From positions 80,725-144,724 of the forward strand of contig NZ_BAYD01000015.1 of the NCBI RefSeq assembly GCF_000685075.1: a DNA stretch of 64,000 nt, in the 5' to 3' direction. Numbering within the stretch: position 1 is the first letter of the stretch; every line of letters begins with the position of its first letter. A model generated the notes under the pieces. The model worked only from the letters and a program-made list of their open reading frames with translations, was not told the DNA's origin and ran no database searches. The stretch comes from Paraburkholderia oxyphila NBRC 105797. Lineage in GTDB: Bacteria > Pseudomonadota > Gammaproteobacteria > Burkholderiales > Burkholderiaceae. Shown here piece by piece: positions 35,855 to 45,024 of the stretch. Position numbers and translations under genes: made by a program.

Positions 35855-36703
35855 ATGACTAACCGACAAACGAAGCCGCCACGCAGGCTGGCCCTGCCGA
35901 TCGCGACGGTCTGCGTGGCTGCGGGGATGGCGTTCGCGGCATCCGGCGCCAACGCGCAAACCGAGGCTTACACGAGCGAGCCGGTCGATCTGTTTGCCGG
36001 GCCGTCCGACGCCTATCCGGTCGTGAGCGAGCTCGGTCCCAACGTGCCGGTCGAGGTGATGGGCTGCGTGAGCGACTACTCCTGGTGTGACGTCGCGCTC
36101 CCCGGCCTGCGTGGCTGGATCTATGCGGGCTATCTCGTGTACCCGTATCAAGGCGACTACGTGCCGCTGACCGGCTATGGCGCGGCCATCGGCCTGCCGA
36201 TCGTCACGTTTGCCGTCGGCGCGTACTGGGGTAGCTTCTATCGCGATCGGCCCTGGTACGGCGACCGCGATCGTTGGGAGCACGTCCCGCCGCCGGGCCG
36301 CGGCCGTCCGCCGGAGCCGCCACGCTATCAGGGCGGCCCGCCGGGAGCGCCGGGACGGCCACCGCCGCCACAGATGGGCGGCCCACGTCCGCCGATCAAC
36401 GGCGCTCCGCCGCCTGGCCGCCCGCCCGTGAACGGCGGCCCGCCCGCCCAGATGCAGCATCCCCCGGCCGAGATGCCGCGCCCACCCGCGGAAGTGCAGC
36501 GTCCGCCCATGCCGCAACCCAATATGGGCCGGCCGCCCGCACCGCAAGGCGCGCCCGCGTACAATCGGCCGCCCGGCCCGCCGCCTGGCGGAGGGCGCCC
36601 GCCACAGGCGCCTGCCGAGCACGGCCGCCCCGAGGCGTCGCCACAAGGCGGCCATTCGTCCGGCCAGGGCGGAGGCCACGGCGACCAGCGGCAGCAGAAC
36701 TGA
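35855..36703 (+). CDS. secreted SH3-domain protein with proline/glycine-rich tail
   Basis: A 282-residue protein with a signal peptide (basic N-terminus, hydrophobic 12-30, cleavage near ANAQ at about 34), a bacterial SH3-type domain (about 37-95) and a long tail rich in Pro, Gly and Arg. Bacterial SH3 domains often bind cell-wall peptidoglycan. The tail, from about 145, is low-complexity with repeated PP-x-PP units and probably disordered, so the protein may span or coat the envelope. The ATG at 35855 has a GAGGGG ribosome site. It is followed by a hairpin. Function is unknown. Confidence 0.75.
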   Translation: MTNRQTKPPRRLALPIATVCVAAGMAFAASGANAQTEAYTSEPVDLFAGPSDAYPVVSELGPNVPVEVMGCVSDYSWCDVALPGLRGWIYAGYLVYPYQGDYVPLTGYGAAIGLPIVTFAVGAYWGSFYRDRPWYGDRDRWEHVPPPGRGRPPEPPRYQGGPPGAPGRPPPPQMGGPRPPINGAPPPGRPPVNGGPPAQMQHPPAEMPRPPAEVQRPPMPQPNMGRPPAPQGAPAYNRPPGPPPGGGRPPQAPAEHGRPEASPQGGHSSGQGGGHGDQRQQN

Positions 36704-36729
36704 GGCGCGACGCCTCCGTGTAACGCCGG

Positions 36730-36750
36730 GGACGCCCGCAACGGGCGTCC
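36730..36750 (+). terminator. hairpin after the SH3 protein gene
   Basis: A nine-base perfect stem GGACGCCCG/CGGGCGTCC with a three-base loop lies 27 bases after the stop. It is not followed by a strong T run, so terminator function is likely but not certain. Confidence 0.65.
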
Positions 36751-37553
36751 TCCCGCTTCTGCCTTTTCAGGGGAAGCGGCGTGCGGCTACGCCTTGTTCA
36801 TGCGAGCAAGGCCAGTTTTCCTCCCTGGCGGCTAGTTAATTAGGATTGCGTTTCATATATCCGAGTCCATCCCGGCTGGCGTGGCGCACGTATTCCGGGT
36901 GGCCGCTAGCCGCCCGCGGCTGAAGTGCTCACGCCCGGCGCAAGTCCTCGATCGGCTAAATCCGGCGAGGGCCTGCCGCATCCGACGAATTTAACAATCC
37001 CTGACAGTACCTTTGCGAGCTTGCAGCGACAATAGGTTGTCGCGGCCTGTCGATGGTTGGACCGCATCGAACGTGGCGTGCGGCACATGCACGCCGGGCA
37101 ACGAAATTGGGCTACGGGGGCCGGTGCAGTCGGGGCATGGCGACGCACCGTTAGTGGGGAAGTCAGAGCGGACTCGAGTCCGCCGGATAACGCTGACAAA
37201 CAGCGCCTGGAAGTACGGGGAGTGGCGATGGCAGCGGGAAACGCCATGGTGTGAGATCGGCAGCGGTCTGCGGGCGGGTGTCGGGCGGTGATGCCCGCCT
37301 GCGCGTGACGCGCCGGCTCGGCGGCGCCTGCGCCGGCGGCCCGAGTCCGGGGGGGAGGGACGCCGGAGACCACGCGATGCGTAGCCCGCGGCTATCGCCA
37401 CTCGTTTTTCATACCAGAGCCTGTCGTTGGTGCGACGAGGCTTGGGCTACGCCTTCATGCATGCGCTTTTCGCGCGCAAGCAGGGCTGCGCCGCCGGGCG
37501 CGCACGCTGCAAGTCCGGCGGATCTGGAGCTTGTCTGCTACACGAGGGAGTTC
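36751..37553. other. 803-base region with no confident gene
   Basis: I see no RNA gene, mobile element or repeat here. An AT-rich patch at about 36835-36862 could be a promoter. Reading frames across it are short or antisense. One plus-strand frame reaching back to 37251 continues into the next gene but its upstream portion has an odd, Cys/Arg-rich composition. Confidence 0.4.
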
Positions 37554-38057
37554 ATGTTTTTTCGTTTCGGCAGCATGCGGTTTCCGCCTGGCTCACGGGT
37601 GAACGGCTCGGGCCGCAGCCGCGATCTCGAGCGCATCGAACTCGATCTCGCCCGCGATCGGCACGCGCGCGCGGCCATGGAAGCCTATGCGGATTCGTGC
37701 GAAGCCGAACTGCCGTGGCTGAGCGAGGCGTTGCGCCAGTCACGCTTCGGCCGCTCGGATAGGCTGACGCAGTGCTCGTCGACAGTCATGCGTACCTTCG
37801 TGTTCGCCCAGGCGCGCGCCGCGGTTCAGCCCGATTACGCGCACGCCGCGTGGGAGCATGTACGCGCTCAACTGGCCGCCTTGCTGGCCGGCGAGCCTGT
37901 GGTCGAGCCAGCGGCGCATGACGCGCGGCGCGAGGCCGACCCGGCGGCGGCCGGCGACGCAATGCAAGCGGACGGCACGGTAGCGGACTTGGGTGCGGTG
38001 ATCACGACTGACATGAATGGCGCAGCGGCCGACTTGCAGCCCCGCCGCGGCGGATGA
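37554..38057 (+). CDS. hypothetical protein, 167 residues
   Basis: A soluble protein with a charged, helix-rich first half (Arg/Asp/Glu-rich about 20-60), then an Ala-rich second half ending in a low-complexity tail. I do not recognise a family. The ATG at 37554 follows GAGGGAG, and the composition changes to protein-like from that point; earlier in-frame ATGs (for example 37377) would add an improbable N-terminus. It stands alone upstream of the two-component genes on the same strand, about 258 bases away. Confidence 0.5.
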   Translation: MFFRFGSMRFPPGSRVNGSGRSRDLERIELDLARDRHARAAMEAYADSCEAELPWLSEALRQSRFGRSDRLTQCSSTVMRTFVFAQARAAVQPDYAHAAWEHVRAQLAALLAGEPVVEPAAHDARREADPAAAGDAMQADGTVADLGAVITTDMNGAAADLQPRRGG

Positions 38058-38315
38058 GGTCCGGCCGCGCGGGGGCGGTTTCGGTCGGGCTACGGTCGGT
38101 CGGGGGCGTTTTCGACTACCATGTGCGAAAACTGGTTCCCGATCTCTTCAGGCGCATTGTTGCGTAGCGTGCTCCCATTCATTTCAAGACGCGGCGAGAG
38201 TGGCGCCCTGGTTGTGCGGCAGGGGCCGCGTGGCATGGGATTGGGGATGGAGGCCGGGCGTTGCAGAGCCGGCCCATCCCGGGAAGATGAATAACGACAC
38301 TGGGTGCAGGACACT

Positions 38316-39014
38316 ATGAGAATTGCCGTACTCGATGACGATCCGGCGCAGACCGATTTCGTCTGCCAGACGCTGATGGCGGCTGGCCACGTCTGTCACG
38401 CGTTCGCCAAGGGAGGCGAGCTCGTCAAGCAGCTCCGGCGGCAGACGTTCGACTTGCTCGTGCTCGACTGGAACGTGCCTGACATGGCCGGCGACGAGGT
38501 CCTGCACTGGGTCCGCCAAAGCCTGTCCACGCGCTTGCCCGTCCTCTTCATGACGAGCCGCAGCCGCGAAGTCGACATCGCGCTGATGCTCAACAGCGGC
38601 GCCGACGACTACGTGGTCAAGCCGGTCTCCGCGCCGGTCCTGCTCGCGCGCGTGGGTTCGCTGCTGCGCCGTGCCTATCAGCTGCACGCGCCGTCGCAAA
38701 AGGAAGTCTTCGGCGAGTACGAGTTCGATCTGAAATCGCGTCAGGCATCGGTCAGCGGCAAGCAGGTGGCGCTCACGCAAAAGGAGTTCGAGCTTGCGCT
38801 GCTGCTGTTCCAGCATCTGAGCCGGCCGCTCTCGCGCGCGCACATCCTCGACGTGATCTGGAAGCAGTCCGACGACATTCCGTCGCGTACCATGGACACG
38901 CACGTCTCCATGCTGCGCTCGAAGCTCGGCCTGCGCCCGGAGAACGGCTATCGTCTCACGCCGATCTACGGCTACGGCTATCGCCTCGAACGGATCGAGG
39001 GGGACGCGGCGTGA
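38316..39014 (+). CDS. OmpR-family response regulator
   Basis: A 232-residue response regulator. The receiver domain has the acidic pair D7-D8, the phospho-acceptor Asp51 in VLDWNVPD and a conserved Lys in YVVKPVSA near 103-110. A winged-helix DNA-binding domain occupies about 130-228. The ATG at 38316 gives the classical start MRIAVLDDD. The stop TGA overlaps a GTG that could start the next gene. It is probably the partner of the CHASE2 histidine kinase two genes downstream. Confidence 0.88.
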   Translation: MRIAVLDDDPAQTDFVCQTLMAAGHVCHAFAKGGELVKQLRRQTFDLLVLDWNVPDMAGDEVLHWVRQSLSTRLPVLFMTSRSREVDIALMLNSGADDYVVKPVSAPVLLARVGSLLRRAYQLHAPSQKEVFGEYEFDLKSRQASVSGKQVALTQKEFELALLLFQHLSRPLSRAHILDVIWKQSDDIPSRTMDTHVSMLRSKLGLRPENGYRLTPIYGYGYRLERIEGDAA

Positions 39015-39028
39015 GTGGTGCTTATTCG

Positions 39029-39069
39029 GCGCGGCCGGCTCAGGCGCGGCCGGCTCAGGCGCGGCCGGC
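39029..39069 (+). repeat. 15-base tandem repeat, about 2.7 copies
   Basis: The unit GGCGCGGCCGGCTCA repeats directly. It lies between the response regulator stop and the proposed FecR-protein start, or, if translation begins at the overlapping GTG, encodes a repetitive Arg-Pro-Ala-Gln-Ala segment. Confidence 0.8.
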
Positions 39070-39151
39070 CGCACCTGGGCGCGTGACGCTTGCCGTTGCG
39101 CTGTCCTGGCCCGGCCCCGCTTGTCACGCTGGCCCGGCAACCCTCCCGCGC

Positions 39152-40552
39152 ATGCCGCGCGCGCGTGCACCGCTTGCCAGTGCAGTTGCCTGTGCGCTGG
39201 CATTGGGCCTGCTGCCCGCCGCGGGCCGCGCCGAAGCCCGCAAGCCGCATCTCCCGGCGGCCGAAATGGCGATTTACGTCACGCGTCCGGGCGACTCGCT
39301 CTACGACATCGCCACGCGCTATCTGCGCAATCCCGCCGACTGGACCCGGCTCGCGCGCATCAACCGCGTGAGCGCGCCGCGCCGCCTGCAGCCGGGCACC
39401 TCGCTGCGCGTGCCGGTCGCGTTGCTGCGCCAGGATCACCTGAGCGCACGCGTGATCGCCACGTCGGGACCCGCGGGCCATGCGTTCGGCAATGGGCCGT
39501 TGCTGCCGCTCGTCGTCGGCGGAACGCTCGTCGAAGGCGATCGCGTGCAGACCGGCCAGAACGGCTTCGCCACACTCGAGCTGGCCGACGGCTCGCATCT
39601 CGTCATCCCGCCGGGCGCCTCGCTCGATCTCGCCACGCTGCGCCAGACCGCGCTCACCGGCGCGACCGACCGCGTGGTCAACCTGCATAGCGGCCAGGTG
39701 AACACCGAGGTCACGCACGCCACCCGCAAGGACGACCGCTTTCAGATCCGCTCGCCTTCGGTGGTGGCCGGCGTGCGCGGCACGAGCTTTCGCGTGAATT
39801 ACGACGGCGACAAGGGCTCGACGGCCGTCGAAGTGCTCGAAGGCGCGGTGGGCGTGGACGCGGCACCGCACGGCCCCGCCGCGTCGGTCGCCCCCGCGCC
39901 GGGCACGCCGCTGGCCGCATCCACGCAGCTGGTCGCGGCGCGCCACGGCAGCCTCACGCTGGCAGGCGGCGCGGTGGGCGGGCCGGTCGCGCTGCTCGAC
40001 GCGCCCGATCTGCGCAATCCTGCGAAGGTCCAGGACGACGAGACCGTCGCATTCGATCTTGCACCGATGACGGGGGCGCACAGCTATCGCGTGCAGGTCG
40101 GCCGCGACGCGGGCCTGCTCGATCTGATCGGCGATGCGCGCTCGGACGGGCCGCATATCGAGGTGGGCGCGCTCGAGGACGGCACGTATTTCGCGCGCTT
40201 TTCCGCCATCGACGAGAACGGCCTCGAAGGCATGCCGTCGACCTATGCGTTCCAGCGCCGGCGTGTTTCGCTGGGCGCCTCGGCCGGGCGCGTCGAGGGC
40301 ACGCGCGACTATGCATTCCGCTGGTTCGTCGATCAGCGCCGCGCCGGCAGCACGCGTTTTCGCTTCGTGCTGGCCACCTCGTCGGACCTGCGCGCGCCGC
40401 TCGTGGACCGCACCGACATCACGGACGGCGAGGCCGTCGTCAGCGATCTGCCCAAGGGCGTCTACTACTGGACGGTGATTGCCGAGCAGTTCGAAGGGGG
40501 CCGCTACTTCCAGAAGGCGAGCCCCGTACAGTCGTTCCGTCTCGACTGGTGA
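39152..40552 (+). CDS. secreted LysM / FecR-domain protein
   Basis: About 466 residues from the ATG at 39152. A signal peptide follows directly (hydrophobic stretch about 8-25), then a LysM domain (about 35-80; the YVTRPGDSLYDIA motif binds peptidoglycan) and a FecR-type domain (about 105-240, with the GVRGTSFRV core). The C-terminal part has beta-sandwich repeats that look like Ig or fibronectin folds. A longer reading from a GTG at 39011 overlaps the previous stop but places a repetitive segment ahead of the signal peptide. The protein likely senses or reports envelope state to the kinase encoded next, whose start it overlaps. Confidence 0.8.
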   Translation: MPRARAPLASAVACALALGLLPAAGRAEARKPHLPAAEMAIYVTRPGDSLYDIATRYLRNPADWTRLARINRVSAPRRLQPGTSLRVPVALLRQDHLSARVIATSGPAGHAFGNGPLLPLVVGGTLVEGDRVQTGQNGFATLELADGSHLVIPPGASLDLATLRQTALTGATDRVVNLHSGQVNTEVTHATRKDDRFQIRSPSVVAGVRGTSFRVNYDGDKGSTAVEVLEGAVGVDAAPHGPAASVAPAPGTPLAASTQLVAARHGSLTLAGGAVGGPVALLDAPDLRNPAKVQDDETVAFDLAPMTGAHSYRVQVGRDAGLLDLIGDARSDGPHIEVGALEDGTYFARFSAIDENGLEGMPSTYAFQRRRVSLGASAGRVEGTRDYAFRWFVDQRRAGSTRFRFVLATSSDLRAPLVDRTDITDGEAVVSDLPKGVYYWTVIAEQFEGGRYFQKASPVQSFRLDW

Positions 40553-43002
40553 GGCTTCGGCGCATGAGCGTGAGCGCGCGCCCCCGCTCCCGCCTCGGCC
40601 GCCCGGTCGGGCGGCGCTTTCTGTTCGAGTGGCTGGGCGTCGCGTGCGCGGGCATCGCCGTCGTCCTGTTGAGCGTGGTGTGGCAGTGGACGCTCAGCGC
40701 CGATCATCTGGTCTACGACCGCTTCCTCGCCGCGCGCGAGCGGCCGGTCTCGCCCGACATCGTGATCGTCGAGATCGACAATGCGAGCGTTGCCGCGCTG
40801 GGCCGCTGGCCGTGGCCGCGCAGCCTGCACGCGCAGCTCGTCGATCGGCTCGCGAAGGCGGGCGTGGCGGCGGTGGTCTACGACGTGCTCTTCACCGAGC
40901 CCTCGCCCGACGACACGCGTTTTGGCGAGGCCCTGCGCGAGCGTTCCTCGTATTTGCCGGTGCTGCTTTCGCCCGCCAACGAGGCCGACTACGGCCGCCG
41001 CGAGGTCGTGGAGCCCGTCGCGCCGCTGGCCCAGGCCGCCGCGGGTCTCGGCCACATCAACCTCGAAGTCGACGGTGACGGCATCGTGCGCAGCGTCGCG
41101 ATGTTCGAAGGCGATGCGCGGCAGCGCTGGCCGCAGTTGATGGTGCCGCTCTGGCGCGCGGTGCGCGAAGGCAAGATCGCGCTGCCCGATCTCGCCGGCG
41201 CGAGCAGCGCCGCGGCCGCTGCCGCCGACGCGAAGCTCATGCACGCGGGCGGCCCCGATAGCGAAGCGCGTTTCCTGCTGCCGTTCGGCTCCAATACGCA
41301 GACTTATCGCAAGGTGTCGTTCGCACAAGTGCTCGAAGGGCATCTGCCGCCCGATCTGCTGCGGGGTCGCGTGGCGCTGGTGGGCGTGACGGCCTCGGGC
41401 CTGTTCGACCGTTTCGCCACGCCGCTCTCGGGCACGCTCGGGCCGATGCCCGGCGTCTACATTCACGCGCTCGTGCTCGATACGCTGCTGGCGGGCACGG
41501 CCATCGAGCCGGCCTCGCAGCTCACGGTGGTGCTCGCCTCGCTGGTGCCGCTCGCGCTGCTGCTGGCCGGCTTTCTCGTGCTCTCGCCGCTGCGCACGCT
41601 GCTCCTGCTGCCGCTGCTCGCGTTCCTTTCGCTGGCCGGTAGCGCCGCGCTGCTCTATTACGCGCGGATCTGGCTCGCGCCGGTGCCCGCGATCGTCGCG
41701 CTCGGGCTCGTCTATCCGCTCTGGAGCTGGCGGCGCCTCGAAATGACGATGGCGTATCTGCGCAAGGAGCTGCGCCAGCTCGCCGACGAGCCTTACCTGC
41801 TGCCCGAGGCGCCCACGCCGCCGCGCGAGTTCGGCGGCGACGTGCTGGCCCAGCAGATGGCGCTGATGGCGCAGGCCGCGCAGCGCCTGCAGGACATGCG
41901 GCGCTTCGTGTGGGACAGCCTCGACTCCGTGCCGGAGCCGCTTGTCGTGGCCGACCTGCGCGGCGTGGTGCTGATCGCCAACCATGCGGCGCGCGCCTAT
42001 TTCGCACACCTGAACGTGAGCGCCGCCGAGGGCCGCGCGATGCAGGAGGTGTTCGGCGATCTCGCGCTCGTCAAGCCGATCGACCCGAATCCCGAGACGC
42101 TGGCGTTCGCTTCCGCGCATTGGCCCGCGCCGCTCGATCCCGGGCGCGGCGAGTACGCGCAGCTCATGGAGCGCGGCGTGGAAGTGCGCGCACGCGACGG
42201 CAGCGATTATCTGCTGCGCTACGCGAGCTGCACGAACGCGCAGGGGCAGGCGGTGGGCTGGATCGCGGGCCTCGTCGACGTGACCGCGCTGCACGATGCC
42301 GAGCGCCAGCGCGAGCACGCGCTGCGCCTGCTGTCGCACGACATGCGCTCGCCGCAGGCTTCGATCGTGGCGCTCGTCGAGACCGAGCGCGAGCGCGGCA
42401 CCCTCGAAGCCGCTCCGGTGCGCGAGGTGATGGACCGCATCGAACGCTACGCGCGCCGCTCGCTCACGCTCGCCGACGACTTCGTGCAGCTCGCACGCGC
42501 GGAATCGCAGGTGTACGCGCTGGAGCCGACCAGCCTCACGGAGCTTGCCATCGACGCCAGCGACGAAGTCTGGCCGCAGGCGAGCGCCAAGCACATCCAG
42601 ATCGAGACCGCCTTCGAGGGCGAGCAGATGGGGTGGATCAACGCCGACCGCTCGCTCATGACGCGCGCGCTGGTCAATATTCTGAACAACGCAGTGAAAT
42701 ACAGCCCACCAGAAACAAGAATTGTCTGTAGTATCGCAGTCGCGGATGGCCTGACGCCGCGCGTGATCTGCTCGATTCGCGACGAGGGCTATGGCATTCC
42801 GCTCGAAGATCAAGCCAGGCTGTTCCAGCCGTTCCGCCGCTTTCATGCGGGCCAGCGGCCCGAGGTGAGCGGCGCGGGGCTCGGCATGGCGTTCGTGAAG
42901 ACGGTCGTGACGCGTCACGGCGGCGAGATCCATGTGGAGAGCGCGCCGGACCAGGGCACGACGGTGACGATGTCGCTGCCGGCGCTCGATGCCGCGGCCT
43001 GA
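40549..43002 (+). CDS. CHASE2-domain histidine kinase
   Basis: An 817-residue membrane sensor kinase. One helix near 26-48 is followed by a periplasmic CHASE2 domain (about 50-310), then three clustered helices (about 320-385), a PAS-like region (about 440-560), a dimerisation domain with the phospho-acceptor His597 in LLSHDMRSPQ, and an ATPase domain with the N box NILNNAVKYS, the G1 box DEGYGIP and the G2 box GAGLGMAF. The GTG at 40549 overlaps the previous stop; an ATG at 40564 is the alternative. It should phosphorylate the OmpR-type regulator upstream. The ligand is unknown. Confidence 0.87.
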   Translation: MRLRRMSVSARPRSRLGRPVGRRFLFEWLGVACAGIAVVLLSVVWQWTLSADHLVYDRFLAARERPVSPDIVIVEIDNASVAALGRWPWPRSLHAQLVDRLAKAGVAAVVYDVLFTEPSPDDTRFGEALRERSSYLPVLLSPANEADYGRREVVEPVAPLAQAAAGLGHINLEVDGDGIVRSVAMFEGDARQRWPQLMVPLWRAVREGKIALPDLAGASSAAAAAADAKLMHAGGPDSEARFLLPFGSNTQTYRKVSFAQVLEGHLPPDLLRGRVALVGVTASGLFDRFATPLSGTLGPMPGVYIHALVLDTLLAGTAIEPASQLTVVLASLVPLALLLAGFLVLSPLRTLLLLPLLAFLSLAGSAALLYYARIWLAPVPAIVALGLVYPLWSWRRLEMTMAYLRKELRQLADEPYLLPEAPTPPREFGGDVLAQQMALMAQAAQRLQDMRRFVWDSLDSVPEPLVVADLRGVVLIANHAARAYFAHLNVSAAEGRAMQEVFGDLALVKPIDPNPETLAFASAHWPAPLDPGRGEYAQLMERGVEVRARDGSDYLLRYASCTNAQGQAVGWIAGLVDVTALHDAERQREHALRLLSHDMRSPQASIVALVETERERGTLEAAPVREVMDRIERYARRSLTLADDFVQLARAESQVYALEPTSLTELAIDASDEVWPQASAKHIQIETAFEGEQMGWINADRSLMTRALVNILNNAVKYSPPETRIVCSIAVADGLTPRVICSIRDEGYGIPLEDQARLFQPFRRFHAGQRPEVSGAGLGMAFVKTVVTRHGGEIHVESAPDQGTTVTMSLPALDAAA

Positions 43003-43148
43003 GGGCGCCGTTGGCGTGCGCGCCGCCACTTCGCGGCGCGTCGATGCGCCCCGGCCGGCGCTGGACTCCGCTTGATCCTGTTTGATCCCTGTCCGATCCT
43101 GTCAAATGGCGCCAGTCGTGGCTGGCAATGATTCCGATGGAGTTCCCC

Positions 43149-43775
43149 GTGAAAGTCCTGATGACGATCTGCACCTTGTCGATGCTGGGTGCGCTCGCCG
43201 GCTGTGCAGGCGCGAGCGCCGACGTGCGGGCCAGCGGCGACCTGAGCGCGACCGACGCGGCGGCCGCGACGTATCAGCTCGCGCGCACGCCCGCGCAGGC
43301 CGACTCTGCAGAGCCGCTGCCTTACGAGCGGCTGCTGGGCGCCGGCCTCGCTCAGCGCGGCTTCCAGGAAGACACGTCCGGGAAGGCGCGCTACCTCGTT
43401 TCCGCATCGTGGGCTTCACGGCCCGCCGACGTCACCGTTGCCACGGGTAACGCGGCCAATTGCGCGGGCGGCTGCGTGCCGTCCGAAGGGCCGGCGTTTC
43501 CGTGGTTCGGCCAGCGCTATGTGCATACGCTCACGTTGCGCTTCTTCGCGCTGCCGGACGGCCACGAAGCCTACAAGGTGAGCGCGGAAAAACGCGACCG
43601 CAACGCCGACGCGCAGCAGGCCCTCCCGTATCTGGTCGCCGGCGCGCTCGCACGGCTGCCGTATGCGGGCGCGCCGCAATGGCGCGTGAAGCTGAAGGAG
43701 GCGGCGCCCGCTGCCGGCACGTCCGCCACGCCCGCGATGCCCGACGTGATCTCCGTGACGCCGCTCGCGCAATGA
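43149..43775 (+). CDS. lipoprotein, DUF4136-like
   Basis: About 208 residues with a lipoprotein signal peptide: hydrophobic core then LGALAGC, so Cys at about residue 18 is lipidated. The mature part is beta-rich and resembles the DUF4136 family. The start is uncertain: GTG at 43149 has GGAG at good spacing and gives a compact signal peptide, while ATGs at 43128 and 43137 add a few residues. It is the last gene of the signalling set, 146 bases after the kinase. Function unknown; probably outer-membrane or periplasmic-face anchored. Confidence 0.75.
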   Translation: MKVLMTICTLSMLGALAGCAGASADVRASGDLSATDAAAATYQLARTPAQADSAEPLPYERLLGAGLAQRGFQEDTSGKARYLVSASWASRPADVTVATGNAANCAGGCVPSEGPAFPWFGQRYVHTLTLRFFALPDGHEAYKVSAEKRDRNADAQQALPYLVAGALARLPYAGAPQWRVKLKEAAPAAGTSATPAMPDVISVTPLAQ

Positions 43776-43915
43776 CGCGTTGGCCGGCTCGGCCACGCGC
43801 GGACGGGGGCAATTTTCCCCAGGCCGGGGCCGGGGTTGTGGACTAAGCTGATTTCCACGTGCTGCGGCAATGGTTGCCCGCAGGCGACGCCCTTTGCATG
43901 GGACGGGAGACAGAC

Positions 43916-44290
43916 ATGTACGACCACGTGGGTCTGCGCGTGCAGGATCTTGCACGCAGCTTGCGGTTTTACGAGGCGGCGCTGGCGCCGCTCGGTTATG
44001 GCGTCTGCGTGCGCTATGGCGACGACGTCGGCATCGGCAAACCTGGCACACCGAAATTCTGGCTCCACACCGTGGCGGCCAGCAACACCGACAAGCCGCG
44101 CGGCGCGCACGTGGCGTTCGCTGCCGCGAGTCGCGCCGAGGTCGACCGCTTCTACGCTGCGGGGATCGAGGCAGGCGGCGTGGATAACGGCGCACCGGGC
44201 CTGCGGCTCGACTACAGTCCCGACTACTACGGCGCCTTTCTCATCGACCCGGACGGCAACAATATCGAGGCGGTCACTTTCGGCGCCTGA
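43916..44290 (+). CDS. VOC-family (glyoxalase-type) protein
   Basis: A 124-residue protein of the vicinal-oxygen-chelate fold. The paired beta-alpha-beta-beta modules are seen in the opening YDHVGLRVQDLARSLRFYEAAL and the closing FLIDPDGNNIEAV. Metal ligands are likely His4 and the Glu in NNIEAV. Substrate cannot be assigned; members include glyoxalases, antibiotic-resistance proteins and dioxygenases. The ATG at 43916 follows GGGAGACAG. It is convergent with bluB. Confidence 0.82.
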   Translation: MYDHVGLRVQDLARSLRFYEAALAPLGYGVCVRYGDDVGIGKPGTPKFWLHTVAASNTDKPRGAHVAFAAASRAEVDRFYAAGIEAGGVDNGAPGLRLDYSPDYYGAFLIDPDGNNIEAVTFGA

Positions 44291-44331
44291 CCTCGATGTG
44301 TTCCCGGCATGGCCTGGTCAGGCATGCCGGG

Positions 44332-45024
44332 CTAGTGGTCAGCCGTGCCCGCGTTCTCGCCTTGCGGCGCGTCTTCGGCCTGCACGTCCGGCCAACGATT
44401 GTCGTACACGCATTCGCCGAGTGCCCGGCGCTCTGCCCAATGCTCGATCTCGAGCATCGGTTTCGGATAGAACTCGGCGACATGGCCCACGCAGAGGATC
44501 GCCACGGGCTTCGCGCCGGCCGGCATCCGCAGCAGCGTGCGCACCTCATCCACGTCGAAGATCGACACCCAGCCCATGCCGAGCCCTTCGGCGCGCGCCG
44601 CGAGCCACATGTTCTGGATCGCGCAGGCCACCGAGGCGAGGTCCATCTCCGGCAAGGTGCGGCGGCCGAAGATGTGCGTCTCGCGGCGGTCCATCAGCGC
44701 GACGACGAGCAACTCGCCGCATTCGCGCATGCCTTCCACCTTGAGCTTCATGAACTCGTCGCGGCGCTTGCCGAGCGCGTCGGCGGTGGCGAGGCGCTCG
44801 CGCTCGACGGCCTCGTGCAACTGCTCGCGCAATGCGGCGTCGGTGATGCGCACGATGCGCCACGGCTGCATATAGCCCACGCTCGGCGCGTGATGGGCGG
44901 CGTCGAGCAGGCGCGCCATCACCGCGGCATCGACAGGGCCAGGCGTGAAGTGCCGCATGTCGCGCCGTTCGTAGATCGCGCGGTAGACCGCCGCGCGCTC
45001 GGCTTCGTCAAAAGGCTGTGCCAT
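44332..45024 (-). CDS. bluB: 5,6-dimethylbenzimidazole synthase
   Basis: A 230-residue nitroreductase-fold enzyme that splits reduced FMN with oxygen to make 5,6-dimethylbenzimidazole, the lower ligand of cobalamin. The segments RRDMRHFTPGPVD, AHHAPSVGYMQPWR and GMGWVSIFD match BluB. The true start is at 45024, since a longer frame runs into cobB sequence. It overlaps the cobB stop by 17 bases and closes the cobE-cobO-cobB-bluB operon. Its oxygen need matches the aerobic pathway here. Confidence 0.9.
   Translation of the reverse strand: MAQPFDEAERAAVYRAIYERRDMRHFTPGPVDAAVMARLLDAAHHAPSVGYMQPWRIVRITDAALREQLHEAVERERLATADALGKRRDEFMKLKVEGMRECGELLVVALMDRRETHIFGRRTLPEMDLASVACAIQNMWLAARAEGLGMGWVSIFDVDEVRTLLRMPAGAKPVAILCVGHVAEFYPKPMLEIEHWAERRALGECVYDNRWPDVQAEDAPQGENAGTADH

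Noticed and set aside
37251..37553. Upstream extension of the hypothetical gene at 37554
   Set aside because: Composition is Cys/Arg-rich and irregular, and a better ribosome site lies directly before 37554.
40504..43029. 841-codon open frame antisense to the CHASE2 kinase
   Set aside because: The plus-strand frame has conserved kinase boxes. The antisense frame is Arg/His-rich without domains.
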